DNA of 64,000 nucleotides. Source: Demequina activiva. Its GTDB lineage: Bacteria > Actinomycetota > Actinomycetes > Actinomycetales > Demequinaceae. A program made the position numbers and the translations under genes. The DNA lies in NCBI RefSeq assembly GCF_016862815.1, contig NZ_BONR01000003.1:1-64000 (forward strand), read 5' to 3'. Below, one piece after another: positions 8,438-19,918 of the stretch (the first letter of the stretch is position 1; every line of letters begins with the position of its first letter). The notes below the pieces were generated by a model. It searched no databases. It saw nothing but the letters and a program-made list of their open reading frames with translations, and had not been told where the DNA came from.

Positions 8438-9643
8438 TCAGGAGACTCCCAGCTGGCCGGTGAGGACCATGACCACGGCACCGAGCACGACGATGTCGCG
8501 TCCGAGCGTGGTCATCCGCAGCGTCAGATCGCCGTGAAGCTCGGCCATCGTTCTGCTGCGAAGCGTCTCCGCGGTGCCCTCGAGGAGGGCTCCGCCGAGC
8601 ACATTCTGTGGACCGGCGAGGACGACCTCGCCGAGGTTGAGGGCGCCGACGACGGGGCCCAGCGAGATGCCGAGCCGCTCCCCCGCCTCGCGCAGGATCG
8701 CCTCGCGCGCCGCATCGTCGGGGGCAGCGGACAGCCTGACCTCGAGGCGCGGGGTCGCCAGCCAGGTCTCGAGGCAGCCCGACTTGCCGCATGCGCAGGG
8801 ATCGCCACCGTCCGTGCCGACCACGACGTGGCCGATCTCGCCTGCCGCGAAGCCCGATCCGTACACGAGCTGGCCGCCCACGACGATTCCGGATCCCACA
8901 CCGCGGCCCACGCGGATGAGCATCATGTCCGCGCCGGCGCCGCCGAAGCTGCGCTCGCCCACTGCCGCCATGTTCGCGTCGTTGGCCACCTGGACGGGAA
9001 GGTCGTAGCGCTCGCCCACGATGCGCTGGAGCGGAAGGCCGTGCCAGTCGAGGTTGGGTGCGCTCACCACGGTGCCGTCGAGGTCGACGAGGCCGGGGCT
9101 GCCGATGCCCAGGCCGATGACGGGGGCGTTGGCGCGCGCCAGGAGATCGTCGAGCAGGGCGCACACGGCGTCGAGCGCCGCGTCGCCGGTGACGCCGGTC
9201 ACGGCGACCTCGCCACGCTCGAGGACCGTGCCGTCGAGGTTGGTCACGACGCCGCGGAACGCAGCGTTGTGCGACAGGTCCAGCCCGATGATGCTGAAGC
9301 CTGAACGGTTGATGTCCAGCAGGGTGGCCGGCTTGCCGGGGCGCGAGTCGGGACGGATGCCGAGCTCGATCACGAGGTTCTCCGCGATGAGATCGCCCAC
9401 GAGGTCGGAGATGGTGACACGCGTGAGTCCCACCTCACGAGCGACGTCCGCGCGGCTCATGCCGCCGCCGCGGTACAGCGCCTGGAGCACCAACGCACGG
9501 TTGTGACGACGGGCGTGCTCGGGACGGACCCGAGCGCCGGGCCGCACCGCGGCCGCCCGGGCCCGCGAGGGCGCAGGGCGCGCACCAGCGAGCTGCTGTG
9601 CTCGGGTGCCGGCGGTCGCCTGACGCGCCTCTTCAGTCGTCAT
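8438..9643 (-). CDS. ROK-family transcriptional repressor of the amino-sugar operon
   Basis: A 401-residue NagC/XylR-type regulator. A ~35-residue Arg/Ala-rich lead is followed by a winged helix-turn-helix (about residues 40-100, including MSRADVAREVGLTRVTISDL) and a ROK sugar-sensing domain. The ROK zinc motif CACGKSGCLE is present, and GLDLSHNAAF replaces the kinase ATP-binding motif, so it is expected to bind sugar but not phosphorylate it. It heads the operon, 69 bases before the binding-protein gene. ATG 9641-9643 directly follows a palindromic operator and has no ribosome-binding site, pointing to a (nearly) leaderless, autoregulated transcript. Likely inducers are GlcNAc or GlcNAc-6-phosphate. 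Confidence 0.88.
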   Translation of the reverse strand: MTTEEARQATAGTRAQQLAGARPAPSRARAAAVRPGARVRPEHARRHNRALVLQALYRGGGMSRADVAREVGLTRVTISDLVGDLIAENLVIELGIRPDSRPGKPATLLDINRSGFSIIGLDLSHNAAFRGVVTNLDGTVLERGEVAVTGVTGDAALDAVCALLDDLLARANAPVIGLGIGSPGLVDLDGTVVSAPNLDWHGLPLQRIVGERYDLPVQVANDANMAAVGERSFGGAGADMMLIRVGRGVGSGIVVGGQLVYGSGFAAGEIGHVVVGTDGGDPCACGKSGCLETWLATPRLEVRLSAAPDDAAREAILREAGERLGISLGPVVGALNLGEVVLAGPQNVLGGALLEGTAETLRSRTMAELHGDLTLRMTTLGRDIVVLGAVVMVLTGQLGVS

Positions 9644-9649
9644 GGTTAG

Positions 9650-9666
9650 TTAGTAAAGGTTACTAA
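9650..9666 (-). promoter_or_regulatory. Palindromic operator at the head of the amino-sugar operon
   Basis: TTAGTAA-AGG-TTACTAA is a perfect 7-bp inverted repeat with a 3-bp spacer. GGTTAGT (9644-9650) and ACTAACC (9662-9668) give a second, overlapping dyad. On the minus strand a -10-like TAACCT lies inside it (9657-9662), placing a start of transcription a few bases before the ATG at 9643. A repressor bound here would block the promoter directly. AT-rich palindromes of this sort are typical ROK operators. The cognate protein is inferred to be the adjacent ROK regulator. Confidence 0.7.
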
Positions 9667-9812
9667 CCAAATACGCGCAAGCGGTCAGAACGTTTCGACT
9701 TCGAAAGTTATCGTTCCGTGACCACGGGGCCACACGTCCGAAACACCGGGCGCGCGCGGAGCTCGAGAACGCAGCACCCGGCCCTCGGGTGGCATCCTGC
9801 CTGGAAAGCGGC

Positions 9813-9844
9813 GAGGGCCACGGCGCCGCAGCGCCGTGGCCCTC
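9813..9844 (-). terminator. Terminator after mdh
   Basis: GAGGGCCACGGCGC and GCGCCGTGGCCCTC form a perfect 14-bp stem with a CGCA loop, 16 bases past the mdh stop codon. It separates icd-mdh from the amino-sugar operon. There is no T-tract. Confidence 0.85.
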
Positions 9845-9860
9845 GAGAGGCGAGCAGACC

Positions 9861-10874
<1,014 letters not shown>

Positions 10875-12092
10875 CTACGCGAGCCGCGCGGCGAGGTTGG
10901 TGTCGAGCGCGGCGAGGAAGTCCTCGGTGGTCAGCCACTCCTGGTCGGGACCCACGAGCAGCGCGAGGTCCTTGGTCATCTTGCCGCTCTCGACGGTCGT
11001 GACGACCACGTCCTCGAGGGTCTCGGCGAACTCGATCACCTGAGGCGTGCCGTCGAGCTTGCCGCGGTGCTTGAGCCCGCCGGTCCACGCGAAGATCGAC
11101 GCGATGGGGTTGGTCGACGTGGGCTTGCCGGCCTGGTGCTGGCGGAAGTGACGGGTCACGGTGCCGTGCGCGGCCTCCGCCTCGACCGTCTGGCCGTCCG
11201 GGGTCATCAGCACCGACGTCATCAGGCCCAGCGAGCCGAATCCCTGCGCGACGGTGTCCGACTGCACGTCGCCGTCGTAGTTCTTGCACGCCCAGACGTA
11301 GCCGCCCTCCCACTTCATCGCGGCGGCGACCATGTCGTCGATGAGACGGTGCTCGTAGGTGAGTCCGGCCTCGGCGAACTGATCGGCGAACTCGGCGTCG
11401 AAGACCTCCTGGAACAGGTCCTTGAACTGGCCGTCGTAGGCCTTCAGGATCGTGTTCTTGGTCGACAGGTAGACCGGGTAGTTGCGCTTGAGCCCGTACG
11501 AGAACGACGCGCGTGCGAAGTCCTTGATGGACTCGTTGAAGTTGTACATGCCCATGGCGACGCCGCCGCCCTCGGGGTACACCACCACCTGCTGCTCGAT
11601 GGGCTCCGAGCCGTCCTCGGGCGTGAAGGTCATGGTCAGCGTGCCAGCACCGGCGACCTTGAAGTTGGTGGCCTTGTACTGGTCGCCGTGGGCGTGACGG
11701 CCGATGATGATGGGCTTGTTCCAGCCAGGGACCAGCCGGGGGATGTTCGAGATGATGATGGGCTCGCGGAACACGACACCACCGAGGATGTTGCGGATGG
11801 TGCCGTTGGGGCTCACCCACATCTTCTTGAGTCCGAACTCCTCCACGCGGGCCTCGTCCGGCGTGATGGTCGCGCACTTCACGCCCACCCCGTGCTTCTT
11901 GATCGCGTGCGCCGCGTCGATGGTGACCTGGTCGTCCGTCGCATCGCGGGACTCGATGCCCAGGTCGTAGTACTCGAGATCGATGTCGAGGTACGGGTGG
12001 ATCAGGCGGTCCTTGATGAACTGCCAGATGATCCGCGTCATCTCGTCGCCGTCGAGCTCGACGACGGTGCCTTCGACCTTGATCTTCGCCAT
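10875..12092 (-). CDS. icd: Isocitrate dehydrogenase (NADP), homodimeric type
   Basis: A 405-residue enzyme that decarboxylates isocitrate to 2-oxoglutarate and yields NADPH. Typical features are the N-terminal [13 protein letters not shown], the substrate loop [14 protein letters not shown] with the isocitrate-binding Ser/Asn, the catalytic YxxK-type region, and AHGTVTRH near residue 310. It is the short eukaryote-like dimeric form common in Micrococcales rather than the monomeric form of Corynebacterium. A GTGAGG ribosome-binding site precedes the ATG. Upstream on the minus strand TAGCCT and TAGACA are -10 candidates. mdh follows in the same transcript. Confidence 0.96.
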   Translation of the reverse strand: MAKIKVEGTVVELDGDEMTRIIWQFIKDRLIHPYLDIDLEYYDLGIESRDATDDQVTIDAAHAIKKHGVGVKCATITPDEARVEEFGLKKMWVSPNGTIRNILGGVVFREPIIISNIPRLVPGWNKPIIIGRHAHGDQYKATNFKVAGAGTLTMTFTPEDGSEPIEQQVVVYPEGGGVAMGMYNFNESIKDFARASFSYGLKRNYPVYLSTKNTILKAYDGQFKDLFQEVFDAEFADQFAEAGLTYEHRLIDDMVAAAMKWEGGYVWACKNYDGDVQSDTVAQGFGSLGLMTSVLMTPDGQTVEAEAAHGTVTRHFRQHQAGKPTSTNPIASIFAWTGGLKHRGKLDGTPQVIEFAETLEDVVVTTVESGKMTKDLALLVGPDQEWLTTEDFLAALDTNLAARLA

Positions 12093-12263
12093 GCGTGTGC
12101 CTCACATCTACGTTGGGGTGCCGGTTTCGCTGTCTAGGCTAGTCCACTCGTGGTCGCCTCCGGCGTGCGGCGACGGTCGATGCGGGAGTCGCGCCGTGGA
12201 TGACCACGGCTCGCCGCACCGTCCGCCGCGCATCGGCGGTGCGCAGGTGGAAGGATGCTGGCA

Positions 12264-12279
12264 GGCGCACCGGTGCGCC
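12264..12279 (+). promoter_or_regulatory. 16-bp perfect palindrome in the aquaporin leader
   Basis: GGCGCACCGGTGCGCC is a perfect 16-bp palindrome ending 20 bases before the aquaporin ATG. It could be an operator or a small mRNA hairpin near the ribosome-binding site (AGAAGGAGA). GC-rich palindromes do arise by chance in such DNA, so the role is uncertain. Confidence 0.35.
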
Positions 12280-12299
12280 CCGACCAGAAGGAGAGCCCC

Positions 12300-13157
12300 A
12301 TGAGCGAGCCGGACAAGCTCAGCAAGACGGACCAGACCGACGACGCCGCGTTCGCCGAGGAGCTGGAGGACGAGGTGTGGGCGGAGGACACCTCCGGCCC
12401 CAGCCTGATCTCGCGCATGATGGCGGAGCTCGCCGGCACCTTCATCCTGGTGTTCATGGGAGTGGGCGGCGCCCTGTTCTTCGGGCTCGGCGACAACGGC
12501 ACGCTCGCCGTCTCGTTCGGCTTCGCCCTGGGAGTCATGATCGCCGCGATCGTGTTTGGCGGGATCTCCGGCGCCCACCTCAACCCCGCGGTCACCGTGG
12601 GCGCCTGGCTGGGCGGACGGTTCCCCGGCCGCGACGTCGCGCCCTACATCGTGGCGCAGACGGTAGGCGCGGCCCTCGCGGCCTTGATCCTGCTCGCCGT
12701 GACGCTCAGCCATCCCAACATCGCGGGCTACGAGGCGGCTCGAGCGAACATGTCCGGCGCATCGAACGGCTTCGCCGACCACTCGCCCGCCGGCTTCCCG
12801 CTGGTCGCGGGGCTCATCATCGAGGTGATCATCGCGGCACTGCTCGTCGCCGTGGTGCTGTCCGTCACGTCGATCCGCCAGAAGGCAGGCGCCGCCGCCG
12901 CGCCGTTCGCGATCGGTCTCACCGTGGGCTTCCTGGTCATGATCGCGATCCCGTTCACCAATGGCGCCCTCAACCCGGCGCGTGCGACCGCGACGGCGAT
13001 CTTCTCCGACCCGTGGGCTCTGCAGCAGCTGTGGCTGTTCTGGGTGGCTCCCCTGCTGGGCGCCGCGATCGCTGGCCTGCTGTTCCGCGCGTTCGGCCCG
13101 GAGGAGGACCTCATCATCATCGAGCGCGTCGAGGCGGTCGCGGTCGTCGAGGACTGA
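12300..13157 (+). CDS. MIP-family aquaporin / glycerol facilitator
   Basis: A 285-residue membrane channel with an acidic cytosolic N-terminal extension (~35 residues) and six predicted spans. The two pore motifs are HLNPAV (Asn-Pro-Ala at 95-97) and ALNPARA in the C-terminal half. It moves water or small neutral solutes; AqpZ-like water selectivity is plausible but not proven. ATG 12300 follows AGAAGGAGAGCCCC, a good ribosome-binding site, and was preferred to an in-frame start 15 codons earlier. The gene stands alone between two minus-strand operons and ends at a strong hairpin. Confidence 0.92.
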   Translation: MSEPDKLSKTDQTDDAAFAEELEDEVWAEDTSGPSLISRMMAELAGTFILVFMGVGGALFFGLGDNGTLAVSFGFALGVMIAAIVFGGISGAHLNPAVTVGAWLGGRFPGRDVAPYIVAQTVGAALAALILLAVTLSHPNIAGYEAARANMSGASNGFADHSPAGFPLVAGLIIEVIIAALLVAVVLSVTSIRQKAGAAAAPFAIGLTVGFLVMIAIPFTNGALNPARATATAIFSDPWALQQLWLFWVAPLLGAAIAGLLFRAFGPEEDLIIIERVEAVAVVED

Positions 13158-13183
13158 CGCCACTGCGGGCACGACGCCCGTGC

Positions 13184-13229
13184 ATGCACCACGGCCGGCC
13201 ACCCCTGCGGGTGGCCGGCCGTGGTGCAT
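13184..13229. terminator. Bidirectional terminator, 21-bp perfect stem
   Basis: ATGCACCACGGCCGGCCACC followed by C pairs perfectly over 21 bp with 13209-13229 around a CTGC loop. It lies 26 bases after the aquaporin stop and 4 bases from the DUF3017 stop on the other strand, so it can end both converging transcripts. Confidence 0.85.
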
Positions 13230-13233
13230 CACC

Positions 13234-13494
13234 TCACAGCGCGGTGGTGAGGCCCAGCCCCGCGAGCGCCACGGCGAACGCCAGCATGATCGCCACGTCC
13301 ACCGCGCGTCGGCGCACGGAGAACACGCGCGTCGCCGGCAGGGCCAGTCGCGCGGCAGCAGCGAGCAGGGCGACGCCGGCAAGCGTCAGCACTGCCGCCT
13401 GCACGTCCACGAGCACGCCGAAGGCGACGATGCCGCCCACGACCGCGAGCGCACCGGCCGCGACGGCGGCAGTGGTGAGCGGAGTCTCGCGCAT
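13234..13494 (-). CDS. DUF3017 family membrane protein
   Basis: An 86-residue protein with three predicted hydrophobic segments, matching the small DUF3017 proteins found next to purH in many actinobacteria. The function is unknown. ATG 13492-13494 shares one base with the purH stop (TGATG), so it is probably coupled to purH translation. It is the last gene of the purN-purH unit and is followed by a strong terminator. Confidence 0.8.
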   Translation of the reverse strand: MRETPLTTAAVAAGALAVVGGIVAFGVLVDVQAAVLTLAGVALLAAAARLALPATRVFSVRRRAVDVAIMLAFAVALAGLGLTTAL

Positions 13495-15050
13495 CAGTGG
13501 AAGAAGTGCCTGGTGCCCGTGTGGTACAGCGTGATGCCCGCCTCTCGCGCGGCGTCGATGACCTCGCCGTCGCGCACGGAGCCGCCCGGCGAGGCGATCG
13601 CCTTGACGCCGGCATCGGCCAGCACCTGAAGGCCGTCGGGGAACGGGAAGAACGCGTCCGATGCGGCCACGGAGCCCGCAGCGCGCTCGGCTCCGGCGCG
13701 GTCGACCGCCAAGCGGCACGAGTCCACCCGGTTGACCTGACCCATCCCGATGCCCACCGCGGCACCAGCCTTGGCCAGCAGGATCGCATTGGACTTCACG
13801 GACCGGCAGGCGCGCCACGCGAACTCGAGGTCGGACAGCGTCGCGGCATCCGCGGCGTCGCCAGCCACGAGGTTCCAGCTGACGGCCGGATCGCCCGGCG
13901 CATCCACCGCATCGGCGTGCTGCACCAGCAGCCCACCCGTGATGCGCCGCCACTCGACCTGCAGCGCGGCCGGGTCCACCTCGAGCACGCGCACGTTCTT
14001 GCGCGCCTGGAGGATCTCGAGCGCGCCGTCCTCGAAGCCGGGCGCGACCACGACCTCGGTGAAGATCTTCGCGATCTGCTCGGCCGCCGCGACCGTCACC
14101 GGGCGGTTCGCCGCGATCACGCCGCCGAAGGCGGAGACGGGATCGGTCTCGTGCGCACGAGCGTGCGCGTGAGCGATGTCGTCGCCCACGGCGATCCCGC
14201 ACGGGTTGGCGTGCTTGATGACTGCCACCGCCGGGCGGGACTGGTCGAAAGCGGCGCGGATCGCCGCATCGGCGTCGACGTAGTTGTTGAAGGACATCTC
14301 CTTGCCGTGCAGCTGCCTGGCCTGGGCGAGCCCGCCTTGCGCAAGGGGGTCGGTGTACACGGCCGCACCCTGGTGAGGGTTCTCGCCGTACCGCAGCGTG
14401 CTGAGACGCTCGAAGGAGGCACCGATCCAGCGGGGGAAGGGCGAGCCCTCCTCCGGCGCGACCACGCTGGTCATCCAGGAGGCGACATGGATGTCGTAGT
14501 CCGCGGTGTGGCGGAACGCGGTGGCCGCGAGGGCCTGACGCTGCGCGAGCGTGAAGCCGCCGTCGCGGATGGCCTCGAGCGCCGTGCCGTACCCTGCGGG
14601 GTCCACCAGGACCGCGACGGAGGGGTGGTTCTTGGCCGCGGCGCGCACCATGGAGGGCCCGCCGATGTCGATCTGCTCGACCACCTCATCCTGTCCGGCG
14701 CCCGATGCGACGGTCGCCGCGAACGGGTAGAGGTTGACGGCCACCAGGTCGAACGGCTCGATGTCGAGCTCGTCCAGCTGGGCGCGATGGGTGTCGAGCC
14801 GCCGGTCAGCGAGGATGCCGGCGTGGACGCGCGGGTGCAGCGTCTTCACGCGCCCGCCGAGGCACTCGGGAAAGCCTGTGACGTCCTCCACCGGAGTGAC
14901 GGCCACCCCCGCCGCAGCGATGCGTGCGGCCGTGGATCCCGTCGACACGATCTCGACGCCCGCATCGGCCAGGCCCCTCGCGAAGTCCTCGATGCCGGTC
15001 TTGTCGTACACCGAGATCAATGCCCGCCGTACCGCCTGCCGCTCGCTCAT
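13494..15050 (-). CDS. purH: Bifunctional AICAR transformylase / IMP cyclohydrolase
   Basis: A 518-residue enzyme that carries out the last two steps of IMP synthesis. The N-terminal IMP cyclohydrolase part has [12 protein letters not shown] and STGSTA, with [13 protein letters not shown]. The transformylase part has the [15 protein letters not shown] stretch, IKHANPCG (catalytic Lys/His) and FPFPDGL near the end. ATG 15048-15050 overlaps the purN stop as ATGA; upstream in-frame codons lie inside purN and were rejected. Confidence 0.97.
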   Translation of the reverse strand: MSERQAVRRALISVYDKTGIEDFARGLADAGVEIVSTGSTAARIAAAGVAVTPVEDVTGFPECLGGRVKTLHPRVHAGILADRRLDTHRAQLDELDIEPFDLVAVNLYPFAATVASGAGQDEVVEQIDIGGPSMVRAAAKNHPSVAVLVDPAGYGTALEAIRDGGFTLAQRQALAATAFRHTADYDIHVASWMTSVVAPEEGSPFPRWIGASFERLSTLRYGENPHQGAAVYTDPLAQGGLAQARQLHGKEMSFNNYVDADAAIRAAFDQSRPAVAVIKHANPCGIAVGDDIAHAHARAHETDPVSAFGGVIAANRPVTVAAAEQIAKIFTEVVVAPGFEDGALEILQARKNVRVLEVDPAALQVEWRRITGGLLVQHADAVDAPGDPAVSWNLVAGDAADAATLSDLEFAWRACRSVKSNAILLAKAGAAVGIGMGQVNRVDSCRLAVDRAGAERAAGSVAASDAFFPFPDGLQVLADAGVKAIASPGGSVRDGEVIDAAREAGITLYHTGTRHFFH

Positions 15051-15685
15051 GCCTCGCCTTCCTGCTCGCCCATGGTCACCCGCCGTCCGTCGACGGTCCA
15101 TCCTTCGCGCGCCATCCGCCCCACCGTGGTCGCCACCAGGCCGCGCTCGACCTGCTTGATGCGCTCGTGGAGGGTGGCCTCGGTGTCAGTGTCCCAGACC
15201 TCGATCGCGGCCTGAGCGATGATCGGTCCCGTATCGACGCCCTCGTCGACCAGCATGACCGTGCAGCCTGTGACCTTCGCTCCCCCCTCCAGCGCGTCCC
15301 GGACGCCGTGCGCGCCGGGGTACGAGGGAAGCAGCGCGGGGTGGGTGTTGACGATGCGTCCGCCGAACCGCTCCAGGGATGGAGCGCCCAGCAGGCGCAT
15401 GAACCCTGCGCACAGGACGATGTCCGGCTCGAGCCGTGCGATGGCGTCCGCGAGCGCCTCGTCCCACCGCGCTCGATCCTCGAAGTCCGCCAGCGACACC
15501 ACCTGCGTGGGGATGCCGGCATCCGCGGCGATCGCCAGGCCGGCAGCGTCCGCGCGCTCCGAGATCACCGCCACGATCTGCGCCCCGTAGGCGGGGTCCG
15601 CGCTGGCCTCGAGCACCGCGCGCATGGTCGATCCGGCGCCGGAGATGAGCACCACCAGACGGCGGGGCAGGCGCGGGTTTGTCAC
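15047..15685 (-). CDS. purN: Phosphoribosylglycinamide formyltransferase
   Basis: A 212-residue enzyme that formylates GAR using 10-formyl-THF, the third step of purine synthesis. The phosphate-binding loop ISGAGSTM is near residue 14. The catalytic trio is Asn113 and His115 in [13 protein letters not shown] plus Asp151 in DEGVDTGP. The start is GTG at 15683-15685, with no ribosome-binding site. A -10-like TAGGCT lies exactly six bases upstream (15692-15697), so the mRNA is probably leaderless. purH follows by ATGA overlap. Confidence 0.96.
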   Translation of the reverse strand: MTNPRLPRRLVVLISGAGSTMRAVLEASADPAYGAQIVAVISERADAAGLAIAADAGIPTQVVSLADFEDRARWDEALADAIARLEPDIVLCAGFMRLLGAPSLERFGGRIVNTHPALLPSYPGAHGVRDALEGGAKVTGCTVMLVDEGVDTGPIIAQAAIEVWDTDTEATLHERIKQVERGLVATTVGRMAREGWTVDGRRVTMGEQEGEA

Positions 15686-15691
15686 GGGCCG

Positions 15692-15697
15692 AGCCTA
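15692..15697 (-). promoter_or_regulatory. Leaderless-type -10 box of purN-purH-DUF3017
   Basis: On the minus strand TAGGCT fits TANNNT and is followed by six bases and then the GTG start of purN. The same spacing occurs before at least three other genes in the window. No clear -35 box is visible. Confidence 0.55.
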
Positions 15698-15736
15698 TAG
15701 GCATGCTGGTCACCACACCTACCGTGAGGAGCACCC

Positions 15737-16162
15737 GTGGCGGAGCCCGAGGAGCGCGTCAGTCCCATCCCCGCGCCCGCCCGTCGCGACAGCCAGATCT
15801 TCCTCGTGATGCTGGGCGTGACCTCGCTGCTGTACCTGCTCTCCGTGCCCTGGGCGTTCGCGATGATCCTCACGGGCCCCGTCGGCGCGTTCTTCGGGGC
15901 ACGCGCGCTGTACCGGTCGCGGTCAGCGCCCGGCATCACGGTGTTCCGGGTGTCGCTGGGCTTCGGCATCCTGATGTCGCTGTTCTCTGTGCTCATGGCG
16001 ATCACCTTCGCGGTGTTCTCCGACGCCGTCTCCGAGCTGAGGGACTGCAACGGCCGTGCCGTCACCCAGCAGGCACGAGCGCAGTGCGAGGCTCAGTACG
16101 AGGAGTCCGTCGCGGACACCGTGGACGACGTGCTCGGACGCTTCGGGGTCAGCGCGCCGTAG
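15737..16162 (+). CDS. Hypothetical membrane protein
   Basis: A 141-residue protein with a charged, Pro-rich N-terminus (~20 residues), two or three membrane spans (about 22-48, 50-66 and 74-96) and a cytosolic or external C-terminal tail containing two cysteines (DCNGR, QCEAQYEE). I recognise no family. GTG 15737 is preceded by GAGGAGCACCC. It diverges from purN and converges with the PerM gene, the two 3' ends overlapping by 14 bases. Small membrane proteins at this spot between purN and sucD are seen in other actinobacteria, so it may be part of the conserved neighbourhood. Confidence 0.7.
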   Translation: MAEPEERVSPIPAPARRDSQIFLVMLGVTSLLYLLSVPWAFAMILTGPVGAFFGARALYRSRSAPGITVFRVSLGFGILMSLFSVLMAITFAVFSDAVSELRDCNGRAVTQQARAQCEAQYEESVADTVDDVLGRFGVSAP

Positions 16163-17429
16163 AGGCGTCTGCGGGCCGACGCGCGCCGGGCGGGCTCGCC
16201 GGCGCTTCGGCCGTGGTGGGAGCGCCACGGCGCACGCCACCGGACAGGCGCCGCACCAAGGGCAGGTCGACCGCGAGACGGACCACGGTGCCCACCATGA
16301 ACCCCAGCGCTGCGAGACCCGCCACCGCGACCGCGACGGGCAGCGCATCCGGGCCCACCGTCTCCAGCCTCCCAGGACCCGCAGCACCGCTGGACAGGAG
16401 GCAGACCACCGCGACCGCCACGCCCACGGCGCTCACCGCGAGACCGTCCGACGCGACGTGAGCGCGCCACGACAGCGCGCCGCGTGGCGTGAGCACCCGC
16501 ACCGCCGCGACCACGCCCACGATCACGAGCGGCGCCCACACGAGCAGCCCGCCCGCGGCCGAGGGCAGCGCGCCCAGGATCGGCAGCGCCGGGACCTGCT
16601 CGACCGCGAGAGCATCGGGCGCATACGAGGTTCCGAGCCCCACGCTGAAGCCCTGACCGGACAGCCAGGCGACCATCCACGCGACCATCGTGGGCGCGTA
16701 CGCGAGCTCCGCGACGGCGAGCACCGGAGCCCCGACGCCGTCGAGCCCCAGGGCCGTCGCCGCATCGCCGATGCCCTCGCGCCCCACGATCGCCCAGGCG
16801 GTCTGCGCGAGGGCGGCCGCGCACACGATCAGGGCCACGGATGCGCTGGCACGGCGCGTGGCCACGCGCACGAGCTCGGGGATGCGCGCCAGCCACGCCA
16901 GCTCCATGCCATGCGCGCGCCAGATGCCGATCGCGACGGAGGGTGCCGCGATCGCGATGGCCATCAGCACCGCCCGCACCGTCGCACCCTGGGCCTGCGG
17001 CCCGCCGACCATCGACGCGACCGATCCCACCAGGACGGCGTAGGAGGCGACCGCGAGCACCCATGACCCCCAGGTGCGGGCCGCGAACCGCCGGGCGACC
17101 CCCGCGAGGATCGCGCCGCACACGAGGGTCAGTCCCAGCGGGATCAGGCTGACCTGTCCCGCCACGGACGCCATCGGCACGCCATGGGCCAGCAGCCACA
17201 GCTGGGAGGCGAAGCCGGCCGCGCCGGACCAGTCCACCCCCCTGGACAGCGAGCTGGTGGGGGCGGACGCCACCACCGCCATCGAGGGAGCGAGCACCAG
17301 CAGGTAGGACAGCAGCGCTCCCTGCGCTCCCGTCAGGATCCCGCCCAGCCATGCGGGTGCGGCCTTGACTGCGGCGATGCCCCGCCGGCCCAGGGCACGC
17401 AGGTCCGAGGCGAGGGAGCGGGTCGACAT
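16149..17429 (-). CDS. DUF6350 / PerM-like multi-spanning membrane protein
   Basis: A 426-residue protein with about ten hydrophobic segments and short hydrophilic ends; the C-terminal ~40 residues are Pro/Ala/Arg-rich. Its position between sucD and purN is that of mycobacterial PerM, an integral membrane protein linked to cell division and persistence; actinobacterial relatives are classed as DUF6350. I chose ATG 17427-17429 (MSTRSLAS). The in-frame extension upstream has no typical features and no ribosome-binding site. The function here is inferred only from family and gene order. Confidence 0.75.
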   Translation of the reverse strand: MSTRSLASDLRALGRRGIAAVKAAPAWLGGILTGAQGALLSYLLVLAPSMAVVASAPTSSLSRGVDWSGAAGFASQLWLLAHGVPMASVAGQVSLIPLGLTLVCGAILAGVARRFAARTWGSWVLAVASYAVLVGSVASMVGGPQAQGATVRAVLMAIAIAAPSVAIGIWRAHGMELAWLARIPELVRVATRRASASVALIVCAAALAQTAWAIVGREGIGDAATALGLDGVGAPVLAVAELAYAPTMVAWMVAWLSGQGFSVGLGTSYAPDALAVEQVPALPILGALPSAAGGLLVWAPLVIVGVVAAVRVLTPRGALSWRAHVASDGLAVSAVGVAVAVVCLLSSGAAGPGRLETVGPDALPVAVAVAGLAALGFMVGTVVRLAVDLPLVRRLSGGVRRGAPTTAEAPASPPGARRPADASTAR

Positions 17430-17543
17430 GGCTCCATGGTCTCCCGGAGGGCCCGAGAATCGCTGGAGCGGCTCGCGGCCCGCCGTCACAGGGCCGCTCG
17501 GGCGCGCGAGGACTCGGACGGCCGATGCACGGAGGAGGGATGG

Positions 17544-17583
17544 ACGACGGCCCGCCCCGGCTGGTGCCGGGACGGGCCGTCGT
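17544..17583 (-). terminator. Terminator after sucD
   Basis: ACGACGGCCCG pairs with CGGGCCGTCGT (11 bp), with an inner CCGG/CCGG pairing. It lies 14 bases past the sucD stop codon on the minus strand, before the PerM gene. No T-run. Confidence 0.75.
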
Positions 17584-17597
17584 GTCGCTGGGAGCGC

Positions 17598-18476
<879 letters not shown>

Positions 18477-18486
18477 TCGCTGTTCC

Positions 18487-19653
18487 TTACGCGTTCGCGA
18501 GCTCGGCGGCCTTGGCCGCGGCTCCGTCCATGGTCTCGACGATGGTCACGAGCGGGTGGTCGGCGGCGGCGAGGATCTCGCGGCCCTCCTCCACCGAGTT
18601 GCCGTCCAGGCGGACCACCAGGGGCTTGGTGGCCTCGTCGCCCAGCTGCTCGAGCGCGCCCACGATGCCGTTGGCGACCTCGATGCAGCTGGTGATTCCG
18701 CCGAACACGTTGACGAACACGGACTTCACCTGCGGGTCGTTCAGGATGACGTCCAGGCCGTTGGCCATGACCGCGGCGGAGGCGCCGCCGCCGATGTCGA
18801 GGAAGTTCGCGGGCTTCACGCCGCCGTGCGCCTGGCCGGCGTAGGCGACCACGTCGAGGGTCGACATCACCAGGCCCGCACCGTTGCCGATGATCCCCAC
18901 CGAGCCATCGAGCTTCACGTAGTTGAGGTCGAGCGCCTTCGCCTTGGCCTCGAGCGGGTCCGCGGCGGCCTTGTCCTCGAGTGCCTCGTGGTCCTCGTGG
19001 CGGAAGCCGGCGTTCTCGTCGAGCGAGACCTTGCCGTCGAGGGCGATCACCTGGCCGTCCTCGGTGCGCACCAGAGGGTTGACCTCCACCAGCGTCGCGT
19101 CCTCGTTCGCGTACACGGTCCACAGCTTCTGGATCACGTCTGCGACCGGGCCCTGGAGGTCAGACGGGAAGCTCGCGGCCTCCACGATCTCCTGAGCCTT
19201 GGCGGCATCGATGCCGGTCAGCGGGTCCACGGCGACGCGCGCCAGCGCCTCGGGCCGCTCGACCGCGAGCTGCTCGATCTCGACCCCACCCTCGACCGAG
19301 CACATCGCGAGGTAGCGGCGCTCGGCGCGATCCAGCAGCACGGAGAAGTAGAACTCCTCCGCGATCTTCGCGCCCGCGGCGATCATCACGCGGTGCACGG
19401 TGTGGCCCTTGATGTCCATGCCGAGGATCGCCTGTGCGGCGGCCTCCGCCTCCTCCGGGGAGTGGGCGAGCTTCACGCCGCCGGCCTTGCCACGCCCGCC
19501 GGTCTTCACCTGGGCTTTGACGACCACGGTGCCGCCTCCCAGCTGCTCGGCGGCGGCCTTCGCCTCCGCGGGGGTCTCAGCGACGATGCCCGGCAGCACG
19601 GGCACACCGTGCTTCTCGAACATGTCGCGCGCCTGGTACTCGTACAGGTCCAT
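18487..19653 (-). CDS. sucC: Succinate-CoA ligase, beta subunit
   Basis: A 388-residue nucleotide-binding subunit. The N-terminus [12 protein letters not shown] opens an ATP-grasp fold with [17 protein letters not shown] and the Mg-site EVNPLV. The C-terminal part has [12 protein letters not shown] and [14 protein letters not shown] 19651-19653 gives the family-typical start; the longer upstream frame has no support. It is transcribed divergently from the secreted protein gene at 19919, with a 265-base intergenic region between them. Confidence 0.97.
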   Translation of the reverse strand: MDLYEYQARDMFEKHGVPVLPGIVAETPAEAKAAAEQLGGGTVVVKAQVKTGGRGKAGGVKLAHSPEEAEAAAQAILGMDIKGHTVHRVMIAAGAKIAEEFYFSVLLDRAERRYLAMCSVEGGVEIEQLAVERPEALARVAVDPLTGIDAAKAQEIVEAASFPSDLQGPVADVIQKLWTVYANEDATLVEVNPLVRTEDGQVIALDGKVSLDENAGFRHEDHEALEDKAAADPLEAKAKALDLNYVKLDGSVGIIGNGAGLVMSTLDVVAYAGQAHGGVKPANFLDIGGGASAAVMANGLDVILNDPQVKSVFVNVFGGITSCIEVANGIVGALEQLGDEATKPLVVRLDGNSVEEGREILAAADHPLVTIVETMDGAAAKAAELANA

Positions 19654-19918
19654 GTGCGTCCTTGCTGTCGCGCGGGCGCGCGGGGTGTGCGCGCGCCGCC
19701 TGGGTTCGGTGCCGCCCAGCCTAATGGGCGCATGTGACGAGCGGATGACGGAAGAGCACGGCGGAGTCACGAGCACCGTGTGAAGCGGGAAGGACAGGCC
19801 CGGCAGGGGCGGCGCCAGCCCCGCGCGCCGGACGCGCCACACCGGCCTTCTGCTACACCGACGCATGTGATACGTTCGCGCCGAACCACCAGGACAAACA
19901 CTCCAGCTGAGGGGCTCC
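19654..19918. other. Divergent intergenic region between sucC and the secreted protein gene
   Basis: This 265-base stretch has no convincing gene. For the plus-strand gene a -10-like TGATAC lies about 50 bases before the ATG, with TTCTGC as a possible upstream element. On the minus strand TAGGCT, 59-64 bases before sucC, is a -10 candidate. No clear operator was seen. Confidence 0.4.

Noticed and set aside
6356..9304. 982-codon open frame on the plus strand
   Set aside because: It lies antisense to the permease, binding-protein and ROK genes, is rich in His, Arg and Gly as expected of a reverse-strand shadow at high GC, and has no recognisable domain.
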